Shown here: positions 38,887-49,947 of the stretch, one piece after another
Position numbering within the stretch: the first letter of the stretch is position 1
How the letters are laid out: each line of letters starts with the position of its first letter
From: Legionella sp. PC1000
Lineage (GTDB): Bacteria > Pseudomonadota > Gammaproteobacteria > Legionellales > Legionellaceae
DNA length: 64,000 bases
NCBI RefSeq assembly: GCF_014109805.1
Contig: NZ_CP059400.1
Coordinates: 2,636,001 to 2,700,000 of the forward strand
Reading direction: 5' to 3'
Position numbers and translations under genes: made by a program
The notes under the pieces: generated by a model
What the model was told of the DNA's origin: nothing
Seen by the model: only the letters and a program-made list of their open reading frames with translations
Databases searched by the model: none

Positions 38887-39207
38887 ATGAGTGACTTTAA
38901 ATCAAAGCTACCTGATCTCAAAGAGTTAGCTTCAATGACAAGCAAGTTATTTACAGATATTAAAAAAAGTGTTGGTGAAATCGTTCACAACTATAAAGAA
39001 AATAGAGCACAAGCAGAAGAAGCAGAACAAACAAAGGTGGACCCAGTTCAAGAGGTCAAACCTCAAAAACCTGTTGAGGAAAGTAAAGCGGCTCCCGAAC
39101 CGGTTAAGCCTGCTGAGCCTATTGAAACCATTGAGACTATTGAAACCGTTGAAACTATTGAAGTGGTTGAACCTAAAAAATCAAAAACTGACGACACCAA
39201 AAAATAA
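38887..39207 (+). CDS. Small acidic repeat-containing protein, unknown function
   Basis: 106 residues, no signal peptide. GGAG at 38877-38880 sits 6 nt before the ATG, and TATAAT at 38853-38858 is a plausible -10. The first ~40 residues are a mixed amphipathic helix (LPDLKELASMTSKLFTDIKKSV), followed by a Glu/Pro/Lys-rich tail with six IET-type triplets (39121-39174). I do not recognise it; the tail may be a flexible linker or a length-variable tract. Confidence 0.65.
   Translation: MSDFKSKLPDLKELASMTSKLFTDIKKSVGEIVHNYKENRAQAEEAEQTKVDPVQEVKPQKPVEESKAAPEPVKPAEPIETIETIETVETIEVVEPKKSKTDDTKK
39121..39174 (+). repeat. Six in-frame 9-bp tandem repeats
   Basis: Units ATTGAAACC, ATTGAGACT, ATTGAAACC, GTTGAAACT, ATTGAAGTG and GTTGAACCT encode IET-IET-IET-VET-IEV-VEP. 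The unit length is a multiple of three, so slippage would change protein length without breaking the frame. Confidence 0.85.
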
Positions 39208-39329
39208 ATATTTTAATTGGTTATTTTGCAGTCCGGGTGAAGTACAGCAAAACTCGGAGTTTAGGTAATCGTATTCTATTCAAATGTCTGAATTACACTT
39301 TTTACTCGAAGAATATAATTCTTCAGAGG

Positions 39330-39400
39330 GTATATTTGAATCTTGGTGGAAAGCCATATTAAGCGTGAATTTAAATATGGCTTCTCGGGTATAGAGTTGA
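39330..39400. repeat. Palindrome of the AAATATGGCTT family
   Basis: GGAAAGCCATATTAAG and TTTAAATATGGCTTCTC form opposed arms around a short spacer, related to the elements at 7496-7530 and 42612-42730. It lies between the convergent small acidic gene and fleQ, which are 233 bases apart. Confidence 0.55.
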
Positions 39401-39440
39401 ACGCTTACCAAACAAAATTCCACAGTTGCTTTAGATGAGT

Positions 39441-40853
39441 TCAAACCCGCTCTGGGCGGGTAAGTCCGTATTTGCGCATTTTTTCAACTAAAGTAGTACG
39501 TCTCATATTCAAGTAGCTTGCAGCATGGGCCACTACCCAATCTGATTCATTTAATGCTTGACTAATCAGTGCTAACTCAGTTTTTACCAAGTGTTCTTTT
39601 AAGTCTATGCCTTCTGCAGTGGAAATTTGCTCCTGATCCATCACCTCTAATAAAGCTTCTCGTTCCGAGTTGGATGTATCAGATTCTGCATAAAGGGGCT
39701 TGTATTCGCCACGGACTTTTTGTGGTAAATCTTCTCTACTCAAAATTCCTTTGGGAAACAAAATAGTGAGTCGTTCTACCAAATTAGCTAATTCTCTGAT
39801 GTTACCTGGCCAACTGTACTGACTTAATACAGCCATCGCATCCGGCATTAAACGTACGCTGGGCCTGTTTTCGCTCTCAATGCGTGCAATCAATTCGTTA
39901 AATAATAAAGGAATATCCTCTGCCCGTTCTCTCAAAGGAGGCATTTCTATAGGAAATACATTAAGCCTATAAAATAAATCCTCCCTAAATTTCCCTTCTT
40001 TAATTGCTTCTTCCAAATTTCTATGTGTCGCAGCAATAATTCTTACATTGACATCAATGCTTTTATTGGCTCCCACTCGCTCAAAACAGCGTTCTTGCAG
40101 TACCCTTAATAATTTTACCTGCATAGGTAAAGGCATATCCCCTATTTCATCAAGAAATAAAGTTCCTCCGTTCGCTAATTCAAACCGTCCTTGTCGGGAA
40201 GTAATTGCACCAGTGAATGCGCCCTTCTCATGGCCAAACAATTCACTTTCAAGTAATTCTCCCGGAATAGCACCACAGTTAATTGGAATAAAAGGTTTCA
40301 TAGCTCTTGATGATAATGCGTGGATATTACGTGCAACGACCTCTTTACCTGTTCCGGATTCCCCTAGGATTAAAACGCTGGCTTCAGTATCAGAAACTTG
40401 CTCTATTAATCGGCGAACATTGCGAATACTGGGACTATTACCTACAAGACTACGTAATAAAGGATTTTTATGATCACTAATCATAATGGATTTTACCGCT
40501 TCTTTAGCAATTTGACATTGATGCAAGGATTCCATAATTTGAGCATAAGAAAATGGGAATGGTTGACACGCAACAACATTACGTAAGAGACATTGGGTAT
40601 TATTTAATTTTTGACCCACTACAATGATTGGAACTTTTGCAAACTTATTTACCAAAGAATCCAGCTCATTTATCGTTTCCTGAATGGATTCACTCGCACT
40701 TAGAAGAATAACGTCGGGACTTATATCAGCAAAGTACCACTCGCTATATTTACTGACTTCAGTAGATTCACCGATAAAATCCAGTATTGTGCGTAACTTG
40801 CCACAACGACTTTCATTATTATCAATGATAAGAACCTTGTCATTAGTACTCAT
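39441..40853 (-). CDS. fleQ: Sigma-54-dependent flagellar master regulator FleQ
   Basis: The start at 40853 ([22 protein letters not shown] 8 nt upstream) gives 470 residues; the longer reading adds 23 residues. Order: an N-terminal FleQ-type receiver-like domain without the usual phospho-Asp pocket, the AAA+ domain with Walker [13 protein letters not shown], the sigma-54 contact loop GAFTGA, Walker [12 protein letters not shown] and sensor region, and a Fis-type helix-turn-helix at the end ([26 protein letters not shown]). In Legionella FleQ drives early flagellar genes with RpoN. No flagellar gene is in the window. Confidence 0.94.
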   Translation of the reverse strand: MSTNDKVLIIDNNESRCGKLRTILDFIGESTEVSKYSEWYFADISPDVILLSASESIQETINELDSLVNKFAKVPIIVVGQKLNNTQCLLRNVVACQPFPFSYAQIMESLHQCQIAKEAVKSIMISDHKNPLLRSLVGNSPSIRNVRRLIEQVSDTEASVLILGESGTGKEVVARNIHALSSRAMKPFIPINCGAIPGELLESELFGHEKGAFTGAITSRQGRFELANGGTLFLDEIGDMPLPMQVKLLRVLQERCFERVGANKSIDVNVRIIAATHRNLEEAIKEGKFREDLFYRLNVFPIEMPPLRERAEDIPLLFNELIARIESENRPSVRLMPDAMAVLSQYSWPGNIRELANLVERLTILFPKGILSREDLPQKVRGEYKPLYAESDTSNSEREALLEVMDQEQISTAEGIDLKEHLVKTELALISQALNESDWVVAHAASYLNMRRTTLVEKMRKYGLTRPERV

Positions 40854-40930
40854 AAACTTATCCTTAAGTTCTATATACTTGCCATCATTTTTTCTCTCCC
40901 TTAAAGCGAGGAAAGACTTCAATAATTAAT

Positions 40931-41524
40931 TTATCGATAACACACGATCAATTTAAAAGCATTACACTGATTCCCAAAACACAATTCCTGACTGCCAATT
41001 GTTTTAGTAGCACTTACCTGGGTTTCTTTCACGAAATACTTGGCCTGCATAAATCCCATGCGATTGCAGAAAGAATTGGCTGCCCGTGCACCGCAACCTT
41101 GTTTTTGGTCATAACACCAATCCACGCGATAATCATTAAAACGAGGAACGGCAAAACGTTTTTCCCGATAGTGATAAGGTTTTGGAGGGGTATGAGATAA
41201 GCCAGTAGCGCAAACAATAGTCATAAATCCGTTGCAGCGCCATCCCTTGCAGCTTTGGCTGGTTGATAGGTAATGGGTTAATCCTATATTGTAGGCTATT
41301 TCATTATCGCTGGAATAATCATAACCTAACATTTGGCAATAATGATCTGCTACGATTTTGCCACATTCCTTACCATCTGCAGTACAATAATCCAAACGCT
41401 CCCCTAGATAAGTGGGATGCCAAAAGTTTCGAAAAGCATTATTGTGCTTTTCACTTGTATTTGTTTGGCCTGAAAAGGAACAAAATAAAAAAACTAAAAA
41501 CATAAAGTAACGAAAATTGATCAT
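40931..41524 (-). CDS. Secreted protein with two Cys-rich repeats
   Basis: The start at 41524 (AAAGGA 9 nt upstream) gives 197 residues with a signal peptide (MINFRYFMFLVFLFCSFSGQ). The mature part holds two copies of one module: RLDYCTADGKECG / ADHYCQMLGY / CKGWRCNGFMTIVC, then RVDWCYDQKQGCG / ANSFCNRMGF / CFGNQCNAFKLIVC. Each copy has about six Cys in matching positions, indicating disulfide-bonded duplicate domains. The fold is not recognised by name; its function is unknown. It lies 77 bases upstream of fleQ on the same strand but is probably an independent gene. Confidence 0.8.
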   Translation of the reverse strand: MINFRYFMFLVFLFCSFSGQTNTSEKHNNAFRNFWHPTYLGERLDYCTADGKECGKIVADHYCQMLGYDYSSDNEIAYNIGLTHYLSTSQSCKGWRCNGFMTIVCATGLSHTPPKPYHYREKRFAVPRFNDYRVDWCYDQKQGCGARAANSFCNRMGFMQAKYFVKETQVSATKTIGSQELCFGNQCNAFKLIVCYR

Positions 41525-41691
41525 TAAAAACAATCCTTTAGCGATTATCAAATCATGTTAGCTTATGACGCTTATAGGCACAAGAGTAACATAAGGTAAA
41601 TCACTATTGATTTATTAAATGTAGCACATCTAATCCCACTCATTTTTAAATAATGGTTATTTTTGATGATTAATCTGGTAAAATAACGACC

Positions 41692-42003
41692 ATGAAAGTT
41701 TTTTTTATTTTTTTTTCAATACTTCTTGTATTGCTCCCATATACAATGAGTAATAAAAACGTTGTTTCTAATCCTGTCACAGCTACAGTTACAGGATCTG
41801 CACATCAATGTTTACAAAAAACTCCTATTACTGCCTCTATTCGCTGTAATTTTAGCCAAGCGTATGTCATACCCACGGAATTGAATTTATCAAAAACCCA
41901 TTCACTAATGGGTTTATTCTCTTTTTTTCTCTATCTTTCATCTCTATGCTCAGGATTTAAAACACGAATCTATAAGCCACCACGCTCATTTTCTAATAAT
42001 TAA
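41692..42003 (+). CDS. Small hypothetical protein, possibly secreted
   Basis: 103 residues. The hydrophobic N terminus MKVFFIFFSILLVLLPYTMS looks like a signal peptide or anchor, and a second hydrophobic stretch SLMGLFSFFLYLSSLC lies near residue 70-86. The ribosome site is poor. No family recognised; it might be a chance frame, but the codons and the start near the next gene leave it possible. Confidence 0.4.
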   Translation: MKVFFIFFSILLVLLPYTMSNKNVVSNPVTATVTGSAHQCLQKTPITASIRCNFSQAYVIPTELNLSKTHSLMGLFSFFLYLSSLCSGFKTRIYKPPRSFSNN

Positions 42004-42072
42004 CCCCTATTTTTAAATGCTTATACCGATGATTTTCTTGATCATTAGTCGGTTAGATTATTGGAGAATTTT

Positions 42073-42531
42073 ATGAAAAATTTATTTAAAATCATTTTAT
42101 TAGTTATGGTAATTTCTTATTGGCCTCCATCTATATGGGCTTCAACGGATAACGAAAATCATATTGAAAAGAATTATTTTCAATTTGTTATTCCTGAATA
42201 TCATACAAATAGACAATCAGGGCAAACAGTGAATATTTATGTGCGCTATGCCTACAAGAAAAAATTACCAAACAATCAATATCCAGACTATCGGGTGTTA
42301 CGTACGGCTGTTTTAAAGTATATGGAACCTACTGTGGAATTTCCTGCAGAAGTATTTTGGGAAATTCTTGCTACTGCCATGGGGAGAGATTTAATGAAAA
42401 ACTACCCACTGGATGGTGTAAGTATTCAACTGGACGTTCTGGATAACCAAAATCCAAACAGTTTTGAACCAGGTGATCATGGACCTACATTTACTGTAGG
42501 CGACATAGAGCCTTTAGATGTACATCACTAA
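42073..42531 (+). CDS. Small periplasmic or secreted protein, unknown function
   Basis: The start at 42073, with GGAG at 42063-42066, gives 152 residues with a signal peptide (MKNLFKIILLVMVISYWPPSIWAST). The mature part is mixed alpha/beta (YFQFVIPEYHTNRQSGQTVNIYVRYAYKK, then a Leu/Val-rich helix), no Cys. Not recognised. It follows the small hypothetical gene by 70 bases on the same strand. Confidence 0.72.
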   Translation: MKNLFKIILLVMVISYWPPSIWASTDNENHIEKNYFQFVIPEYHTNRQSGQTVNIYVRYAYKKKLPNNQYPDYRVLRTAVLKYMEPTVEFPAEVFWEILATAMGRDLMKNYPLDGVSIQLDVLDNQNPNSFEPGDHGPTFTVGDIEPLDVHH

Positions 42532-42611
42532 CTGGATTATTAATTAAATGTAGCAGGTAAAGCATAGCATCCGGCACATAAAATCACCCCCTGTAAATTT
42601 GTTCAAGGGCC

Positions 42612-42730
42612 ATGTTTGAATTTTTGGTGGAAGGTCAGATTTGAGCTTAGGTTGGATGAACAAATACGCTGAGAAAGCGCAGCTTATCAGCGTATTTGTC
42701 ATTCAAGATGAGCCAAATATGGCGTTCCAG
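42612..42730. repeat. Palindromic repeat of the AAATATGGC family with strong inner hairpin
   Basis: An inner perfect 13-bp stem ACAAATACGCTGA (42660-42672) with TCAGCGTATTTGT (42687-42699) is nested in imperfect outer arms (TGGAAGGTCAGATTTGAG on the left; CATTCAAGATGAGCCAAATATGGC at the right, written in part). The 22 bases at 42702-42723 are identical to a stretch within 7496-7523. It lies between two convergent genes and may terminate both. Confidence 0.75.
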
Positions 42731-42735
42731 GGACC

Positions 42736-44997
<2,262 letters not shown>

Positions 44998-45102
44998 TAA
45001 AATTAGCTCACAATTTGAAATAAATACAACTTTTGGCAACAAATACATTTAGGGTGAAAGCACAAGCATTTCCTAGGGTTTCTGTTATCCAAATAAAAAA
45101 AG

Positions 45103-45140
45103 AAAACCCGGGCTATGGCGCTCACCTTCACCCAGGCTAC
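45103..45140. repeat. Half copy of the GTAGCCTGGG repeat
   Basis: AAAACCCGGGC and TTCACCCAGGCTACAA make up the right half of the repeat; the left arm is lost. It lies in the 213 bases between ibaG and mlaB, where no gene was seen. It may split transcription between the mla and ibaG-murA parts. Confidence 0.5.
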
Positions 45141-45210
45141 AATTTATAATCCTAAAAAAAAGTAACCACTCTCCAAAAACAGGAAATTTCTCTCAGAAAT
45201 TACAAAAAAA

Positions 45211-45495
45211 TTATACGGTCTCCAAAATACGTTTCACGCCACAAAATTCTGCTAAAGACTGCGTTGCATCAGGTATGCCAATGATTTCAAAAAGTTTATT
45301 ATTTTTTTTACAGAGCTTTCTAGCCTCGATAAGCAATGCTAAACCTGCACTATCACAATGTTTCACATCACTTAGATCCAGACTAAAGCGATCACTTTTA
45401 TCTTCCATCAAAGCCTGATAGAGCTTTGCCCGTACAGCAACAACTGACTTAAATGTAAGGTCAATACCCGGTTTAAAACAAGTGTTACTCACCAT
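45211..45495 (-). CDS. mlaB: STAS-domain protein MlaB
   Basis: 94 residues, a single STAS domain (FSLDLSDVKHCDSAGLALLIEARKLCKKNNKLFEI). The conserved DSAG loop is intact. MlaB binds MlaF and stabilises the MlaFEDB inner membrane complex. Start and mlaC stop share one base. Confidence 0.93.
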   Translation of the reverse strand: MVSNTCFKPGIDLTFKSVVAVRAKLYQALMEDKSDRFSLDLSDVKHCDSAGLALLIEARKLCKKNNKLFEIIGIPDATQSLAEFCGVKRILETV

Positions 45496-46106
45496 TAGGA
45501 AGCCCTTTTAAGTTGCTTTTTTTCCATTAACTTGATGACATCGTCAATACTGGAATTTTGTAAGGCTGCTGCAAACTGCGACCGGAAACTTTGCAACAAG
45601 CTCACTCCCTCAACGCTGATATCATAAATCTTCCACTGACCATTTTTGGCAACGAGGCTATAAGACAACGGAATATTTTGACCTTCGGCACGAACAATAA
45701 TGCTGTTAACTCGCAAAAATCGAGAATTCAGAGAGCCTCTTAAAGGTAAAAATTGTATGCTTTCATTAGTGTATTGTGCCAAGGGACTAGAATAAGTACG
45801 AATCACCAAACGTGTAAACGCTTTGGAAAATTGCGCTCTTTGTGAATTGGTTGCTTTACTCCATGCCTGTCTTCCCAGAACAGAACGTGACATACCTGCT
45901 ACATCAACAATCGGAAGCAAATTTGCTTCTACAGCCTGATAGATAATATTAGGATTACTTTTTAAATTGGCTTTATTTTCTTTTAGGGTAGCAATGATAT
46001 TATTGGCAGTTTGCTCCAGCATAGGTATGGGAGAGTTTTGTGACGCATTCATCATTGGAGATAAAATCACACTGACAACTAATAAAATTGTTTTTATTAT
46101 TCTCAT
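45495..46106 (-). CDS. mlaC: Periplasmic phospholipid carrier MlaC
   Basis: 203 residues with a signal peptide (MRIIKTILLVVSVILSPMMNASQ). The MlaC/Ttg2D domain is seen in QAVEANLLPIVDVAGMSRSVLGRQAW and WKIYDISVEGVSLLQSFRSQFAAAL. It ferries lipid between MlaA at the outer membrane and the MlaFEDB complex. Confidence 0.95.
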   Translation of the reverse strand: MRIIKTILLVVSVILSPMMNASQNSPIPMLEQTANNIIATLKENKANLKSNPNIIYQAVEANLLPIVDVAGMSRSVLGRQAWSKATNSQRAQFSKAFTRLVIRTYSSPLAQYTNESIQFLPLRGSLNSRFLRVNSIIVRAEGQNIPLSYSLVAKNGQWKIYDISVEGVSLLQSFRSQFAAALQNSSIDDVIKLMEKKQLKRAS

Positions 46107-46115
46107 GTTCTGACC

Positions 46116-46595
46116 TTATTTTTTAATGTTAAACAATAGTTGACCAATTAAGTTTTCAAGTATAATTGCTTCTTGAGTCTTTCCAATCACATCCCCATTT
46201 CGTAAATAAGGATGGTCTTTATTATCATCATCCTCCTCAAAACCCGGGACAATACTAATATAATTGGAACCAAGCAACCCTTCTGTCAAAATCCGCGCTG
46301 AAGCATCTTCATAAGGTATTTTCTTATCACTACGCAAGCGCATAGTTACCTTTGCATTAAGTTCTCCCGGCTGCAGATCAATATGAGTTACCTCTCCAAT
46401 TCTAACCCCCGCCACAGTAACAGGCGCCCGCACTTTCAATCCACCAATATCGGTAAAATCAGCAGTTACCTCATAACTGTCATGAGACATAAGACCAGAA
46501 AAACTACTCACTTTCATTGTCATGACCAACAAAGCCAATATACCAAGCAACATAAATAGGCCGACACTAAAATCTACGTAACGTTGCTTACTCAT
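46116..46595 (-). CDS. mlaD: MCE-domain lipid transport protein MlaD
   Basis: 159 residues. One membrane anchor (VGLFMLLGILALLVMTMKV) precedes the MCE domain (YEVTADFTDIGGLKVRAPVTVAGVRIGEV ... ARILTEGLLGSNYISIVPG). MlaD forms the hexameric periplasmic ring of the MlaFEDB complex. It abuts mlaE and lies 9 bases before mlaC. Confidence 0.96.
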   Translation of the reverse strand: MSKQRYVDFSVGLFMLLGILALLVMTMKVSSFSGLMSHDSYEVTADFTDIGGLKVRAPVTVAGVRIGEVTHIDLQPGELNAKVTMRLRSDKKIPYEDASARILTEGLLGSNYISIVPGFEEDDDNKDHPYLRNGDVIGKTQEAIILENLIGQLLFNIKK

Positions 46596-47378
46596 TTACC
46601 AATCTCCAATCATCATTGCGGTCAACAAAAAATCCAGTCCTAATACAGCAAGCGATGAATAAACTACTGTTTTAGTCGTCGCCTGACTAATACCTTCTGC
46701 AGTAGGCACACATTCAAAACCCTGGAATACAGAAATCCAGGTTACAACAAAAGCAAAAACTAAACTTTTAATGATACCACTGAGTACATCAATACGGAAA
46801 TCCACTGCTGCTTGCATATTGGACCAAAAACTTCCCGCATCCACGCCTAACCAGTGAACACCGATAAAATACCCCCCAAAAATAGCTACAGCAGAAAAAA
46901 TTAATGCTAAAAAGGGTAAGGTAATAAAACCTGCTATAAAACGAGGATAAATAACCCTGCCTAAAGGGTCAACACCCATCATATCCATACTGGATAACTG
47001 TTCTGTTGCTTTCATTAAACCAATTTCAGCGGTTAAAGCTGAGCCTGCACGCCCAGCAAACAATAAGGCACTGATTACTGGTCCGAGCTCTCTTGAGATA
47101 CTTAAGGCTAATAATTGACCTAATTGACTTGATGCACCAAATTTTTGCAAAGTATTATAACCCTGCAAACCAACAACCATACCAATAAATAAAGCAGAAA
47201 CAACTATAATCAAACACGACAAAACACCAACAAAATGGATTTGATAGCGCAGCAAAGGCCAGAGCTTTGGAATGCCTGGTCGTCTAAACAACATGAAGAA
47301 TAGAAATAACCCGGAATTCCCCAGGTTTTGCAAAACCCGTGAACTACGGCTACCGATACGCGTGATGAACTCAAGCAT
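46596..47378 (-). CDS. mlaE: Lipid ABC transporter permease MlaE
   Basis: 260 residues with several membrane segments and the MlaE-family conserved segment [45 protein letters not shown]. It is the permease of the MlaFEDB system for phospholipid retrograde transport and outer membrane asymmetry. Overlaps mlaF by 8 bases. Confidence 0.96.
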   Translation of the reverse strand: MLEFITRIGSRSSRVLQNLGNSGLFLFFMLFRRPGIPKLWPLLRYQIHFVGVLSCLIIVVSALFIGMVVGLQGYNTLQKFGASSQLGQLLALSISRELGPVISALLFAGRAGSALTAEIGLMKATEQLSSMDMMGVDPLGRVIYPRFIAGFITLPFLALIFSAVAIFGGYFIGVHWLGVDAGSFWSNMQAAVDFRIDVLSGIIKSLVFAFVVTWISVFQGFECVPTAEGISQATTKTVVYSSLAVLGLDFLLTAMMIGDW

Positions 47379-48168
47379 CTAATAGCTCCTCTATATACGA
47401 TCTGGCTGGATAGTGAAAAGGAACAACTCCATCAGCCTCTCCATGCATAAACTGTTTGACCTGGGGTTCAGATGATTGAATTAGCTCCTTGGGAGTCCCT
47501 TGTCCTATGATGTTGCCGCCGGAAATAAGGTAAACATAATCTGCTATAGAACAGGTTTCTTCGACATCATGTGAGACAATAATTGTTGTTGTATGCAATA
47601 ACTCATTTAACCTTTTGATTAAACGAACTAAAACACCTAGTGAAATCGGATCCTGTCCTGTAAATGGTTCATCGTACATCATAAGTTCTGGATCCAGTGC
47701 TATGGTACGCGCTAAAGCAACTCGTCTGGCCATTCCGCCTGACAACTGAGCAGGCATCAAAGAGGCAGCTCCCCGCAACCCAACTGCTTCAAGTTTCATC
47801 AATACGATGTCACGCAACATCGATTCATTTAATTGAGTATGTTCTCGCAAAGGGAAAGCCACATTATCAAACACAGAAAGATGAGTAAATAAAGCAGAAC
47901 TTTGAAAAAGCAAGCCCATATTCCGCCTTGCTTCATACAATGCCCTGCGGGATAATAGATGCATGTTTTGACCATTGACATGGACAAAACCACTATCAGG
48001 TCTTAGTTGAGCACCAATTAGCTGCAATAAGGTAGTCTTTCCAGACCCACTAGGCCCCATAATTGCGGTAATCTTACCTCGCTTAACTACCATATCGATG
48101 CCATTAAAAATGCGCCGGCTTTCACGAGTAAAGACTAAATTTTTAATTTCAACCCAATTTTCAGGCAT
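47371..48168 (-). CDS. mlaF: Lipid ABC transporter ATPase MlaF
   Basis: The start at 48168 ([24 protein letters not shown] upstream) gives 265 residues. Walker A is [12 protein letters not shown], signature [14 protein letters not shown], Walker [14 protein letters not shown], and the switch His is in IVSHDVEET. It is the first gene of the mlaFEDCB run, opposite kdsD, separated by the hairpin element at 48204-48364, from which its promoter must come. Confidence 0.96.
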   Translation of the reverse strand: MPENWVEIKNLVFTRESRRIFNGIDMVVKRGKITAIMGPSGSGKTTLLQLIGAQLRPDSGFVHVNGQNMHLLSRRALYEARRNMGLLFQSSALFTHLSVFDNVAFPLREHTQLNESMLRDIVLMKLEAVGLRGAASLMPAQLSGGMARRVALARTIALDPELMMYDEPFTGQDPISLGVLVRLIKRLNELLHTTTIIVSHDVEETCSIADYVYLISGGNIIGQGTPKELIQSSEPQVKQFMHGEADGVVPFHYPARSYIEELLDA

Positions 48169-48203
48169 GCTTTCTTTTCCGGTTATAGCCAAAAGTAGAA
48201 GTA

Positions 48204-48364
48204 TACCCAAGATACTTCAAAATGCTAGGTTTTAGACGACTTGATTTTTTCGTTCAGGAAGCTTTTTAAAGAGGAATAATAGCCTATTCTATTATGAATC
48301 TTTAAAAGTTTCCTGCCGGAAAAAGCAATAGTGCTAAAAATAGCATTTTGAAGCATCTTGGGTA
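48204..48364. repeat. 160-bp palindromic hairpin element between mlaF and kdsD
   Basis: Outer arms TACCCAAGATACTTCAAAATGCT (48204-48226, quoted as positions) and its partner at 48342-48364 match in 22 of 23 positions. The inner parts (GGTTTTAGACGACTTG ... on the left; ... CAATAGTGCTAAAAATAG on the right) also pair imperfectly up to a small loop at about 48283-48297. The whole region can fold as one long stem. It lies between divergent operons and therefore overlaps or borders both promoters. Confidence 0.85.
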
Positions 48365-48420
48365 TCCATCCTGGATCGAAAAAAATGAGGTGTTTAATCC
48401 TATTTATTCAAATGTTTTTT

Positions 48421-48429
48421 TGTTAGAAT
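48421..48429 (+). promoter_or_regulatory. Extended -10 promoter candidate for kdsD
   Basis: TGTTAGAAT fits TGnTAnaaT, 31 bases before the kdsD ATG at 48460. It lies just downstream of the hairpin element. A -35 was not recognised, as expected for an extended -10 site. Confidence 0.4.
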
Positions 48430-48459
48430 GAAAAATAAACAAAAAACATCCAATAGCCT

Positions 48460-49422
48460 ATGAATTTCTGTACACTTGGACTTGCTGTTATTGAAACTGA
48501 AGCACAAGCTGTCTTTGAATTAACCCAGCGAATCGATAGCCGATTTGAAAAAGCCTGTGAATTGCTGCTTGCCTGTAAAGGAAGGATCGTCGTAACGGGC
48601 ATGGGAAAATCAGGTCATATAGCGAACAAAATTGCCGCTACCTTATCAAGTACCGGCAGCCCCTCATTTTTTATGCATCCAGGTGAAGCAAGCCATGGGG
48701 ATCTGGGAATGATTACCCGACAGGATACCGTAATTGCTATTTCTCACTCGGGCAACACATTAGAGTTAGTCACTTTACTTCCTTTATTAAAGCGACTGGA
48801 AGTTCCTCTGATTACCTTAACTGGAAACGCTGAGTCGACTTTAGCGAAAGCAGCAGATGTTAATTTAGATGTCAGTATCAAACAGGAAGCATGTCCACTT
48901 GGTCTTGCGCCAACAACCAGTACTACCGTTGCCTTGGTTATGGGTGATGCACTGGCGATTGCACTTTTGCAGGCTAGAGGATTTAGTGAGGAAGACTTCG
49001 CTTTGTCGCATCCTGGAGGATCTTTGGGTAAACGACTTTTACTGCGCATTGATGCCCTCTGTCATGAAGGAGCACAACTCCCTCTTGTACATGAAAATGC
49101 AACAGTGAGTGAAGCACTCATTGAAGTAACGGATAAAAAATTAGGTATGACCTGCGTTATCGATCATAAAGGGTATCTTGTTGGAGTCTATACAGATGGA
49201 GATATACGACGGACTCTGACACGCCAGTATGATATTAATACGACCCCGATAAAAGAAGTCATGACGCGTAATGCCCGTACAATTCCTAAGGGACTACTTG
49301 CTGCCGAAGCTTTAGCTATTATGCAAAAACACAGTATTACTTCATTAATTGTCATCGATGAAGAAAAACGTCCGGAAGCTGTTCTTCATCTCCATGACTT
49401 ATTAAAAGCAGGTGTTTTTTAA
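48460..49422 (+). CDS. kdsD: D-arabinose 5-phosphate isomerase KdsD
   Basis: 320 residues. An SIS domain with GMGKSGHIANKIAATLSSTGSPSFFMHPGEASHGDLGMI and ISHSGNTLELVTLLP is followed by two CBS repeats (from about residue 205). It interconverts ribulose 5-phosphate and arabinose 5-phosphate, the first step of Kdo synthesis for LPS. It abuts kdsC with no gap. Confidence 0.95.
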   Translation: MNFCTLGLAVIETEAQAVFELTQRIDSRFEKACELLLACKGRIVVTGMGKSGHIANKIAATLSSTGSPSFFMHPGEASHGDLGMITRQDTVIAISHSGNTLELVTLLPLLKRLEVPLITLTGNAESTLAKAADVNLDVSIKQEACPLGLAPTTSTTVALVMGDALAIALLQARGFSEEDFALSHPGGSLGKRLLLRIDALCHEGAQLPLVHENATVSEALIEVTDKKLGMTCVIDHKGYLVGVYTDGDIRRTLTRQYDINTTPIKEVMTRNARTIPKGLLAAEALAIMQKHSITSLIVIDEEKRPEAVLHLHDLLKAGVF

Positions 49423-49947
49423 ATGAATCAATTAATTGAACGAGCCAAAAATATCAAATGCCTTATCTGTGATTTGGATGGGGTTCTTACTGATGGCCTC
49501 TTGTATATTGATAATCATTTTAATGAATTGAAAACATTCCATATTCACGATGGAGTAGGTTTAAAATTACTTATGACTGCTGGAATTGAAGTAGCCGTTA
49601 TTACGGGGTCGCGCAACGCTGTAGTGGATCACAGGATGCACCAATTAGGGATTATCCATTATTATAAAGATCAATTGGATAAACAAGAGACATACAATCA
49701 GCTGAAAAATAAATTAAATCTTCAGGATGAGCATTTTGCTTATATTGGCGATGATATTCCTGATGCTCCAATTATGCAGCAAGTCGGCCTTAGCGTTGCA
49801 GTTGCCAATGCAGTGTACCAAATTAAAGAGATTGCCATGTGGCAAACGTCTCTACCAGGTGGTCGTGGAGCAGTACGCGAATTATGCGACCTTATTCTTA
49901 ATGCACAAAATAAGATGGATTTGGCTATAGCAGGTTATCTAAAATAA
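49423..49947 (+). CDS. kdsC: Kdo 8-phosphate phosphatase KdsC
   Basis: 174 residues, a HAD-type C0 phosphatase with the catalytic motif ICDLDGVLTDG, the Thr/Ser motif VITGSRNAVV, and YIGDDIPDAPIM. It releases Kdo from Kdo 8-phosphate. The gene follows kdsD immediately and overlaps lptC by one base. Confidence 0.96.
   Translation: MNQLIERAKNIKCLICDLDGVLTDGLLYIDNHFNELKTFHIHDGVGLKLLMTAGIEVAVITGSRNAVVDHRMHQLGIIHYYKDQLDKQETYNQLKNKLNLQDEHFAYIGDDIPDAPIMQQVGLSVAVANAVYQIKEIAMWQTSLPGGRGAVRELCDLILNAQNKMDLAIAGYLK

Noticed and set aside
45049..45210. Small gene between ibaG and mlaB
   Set aside because: Only stop-rich AT-rich DNA and a decayed repeat arm are visible.
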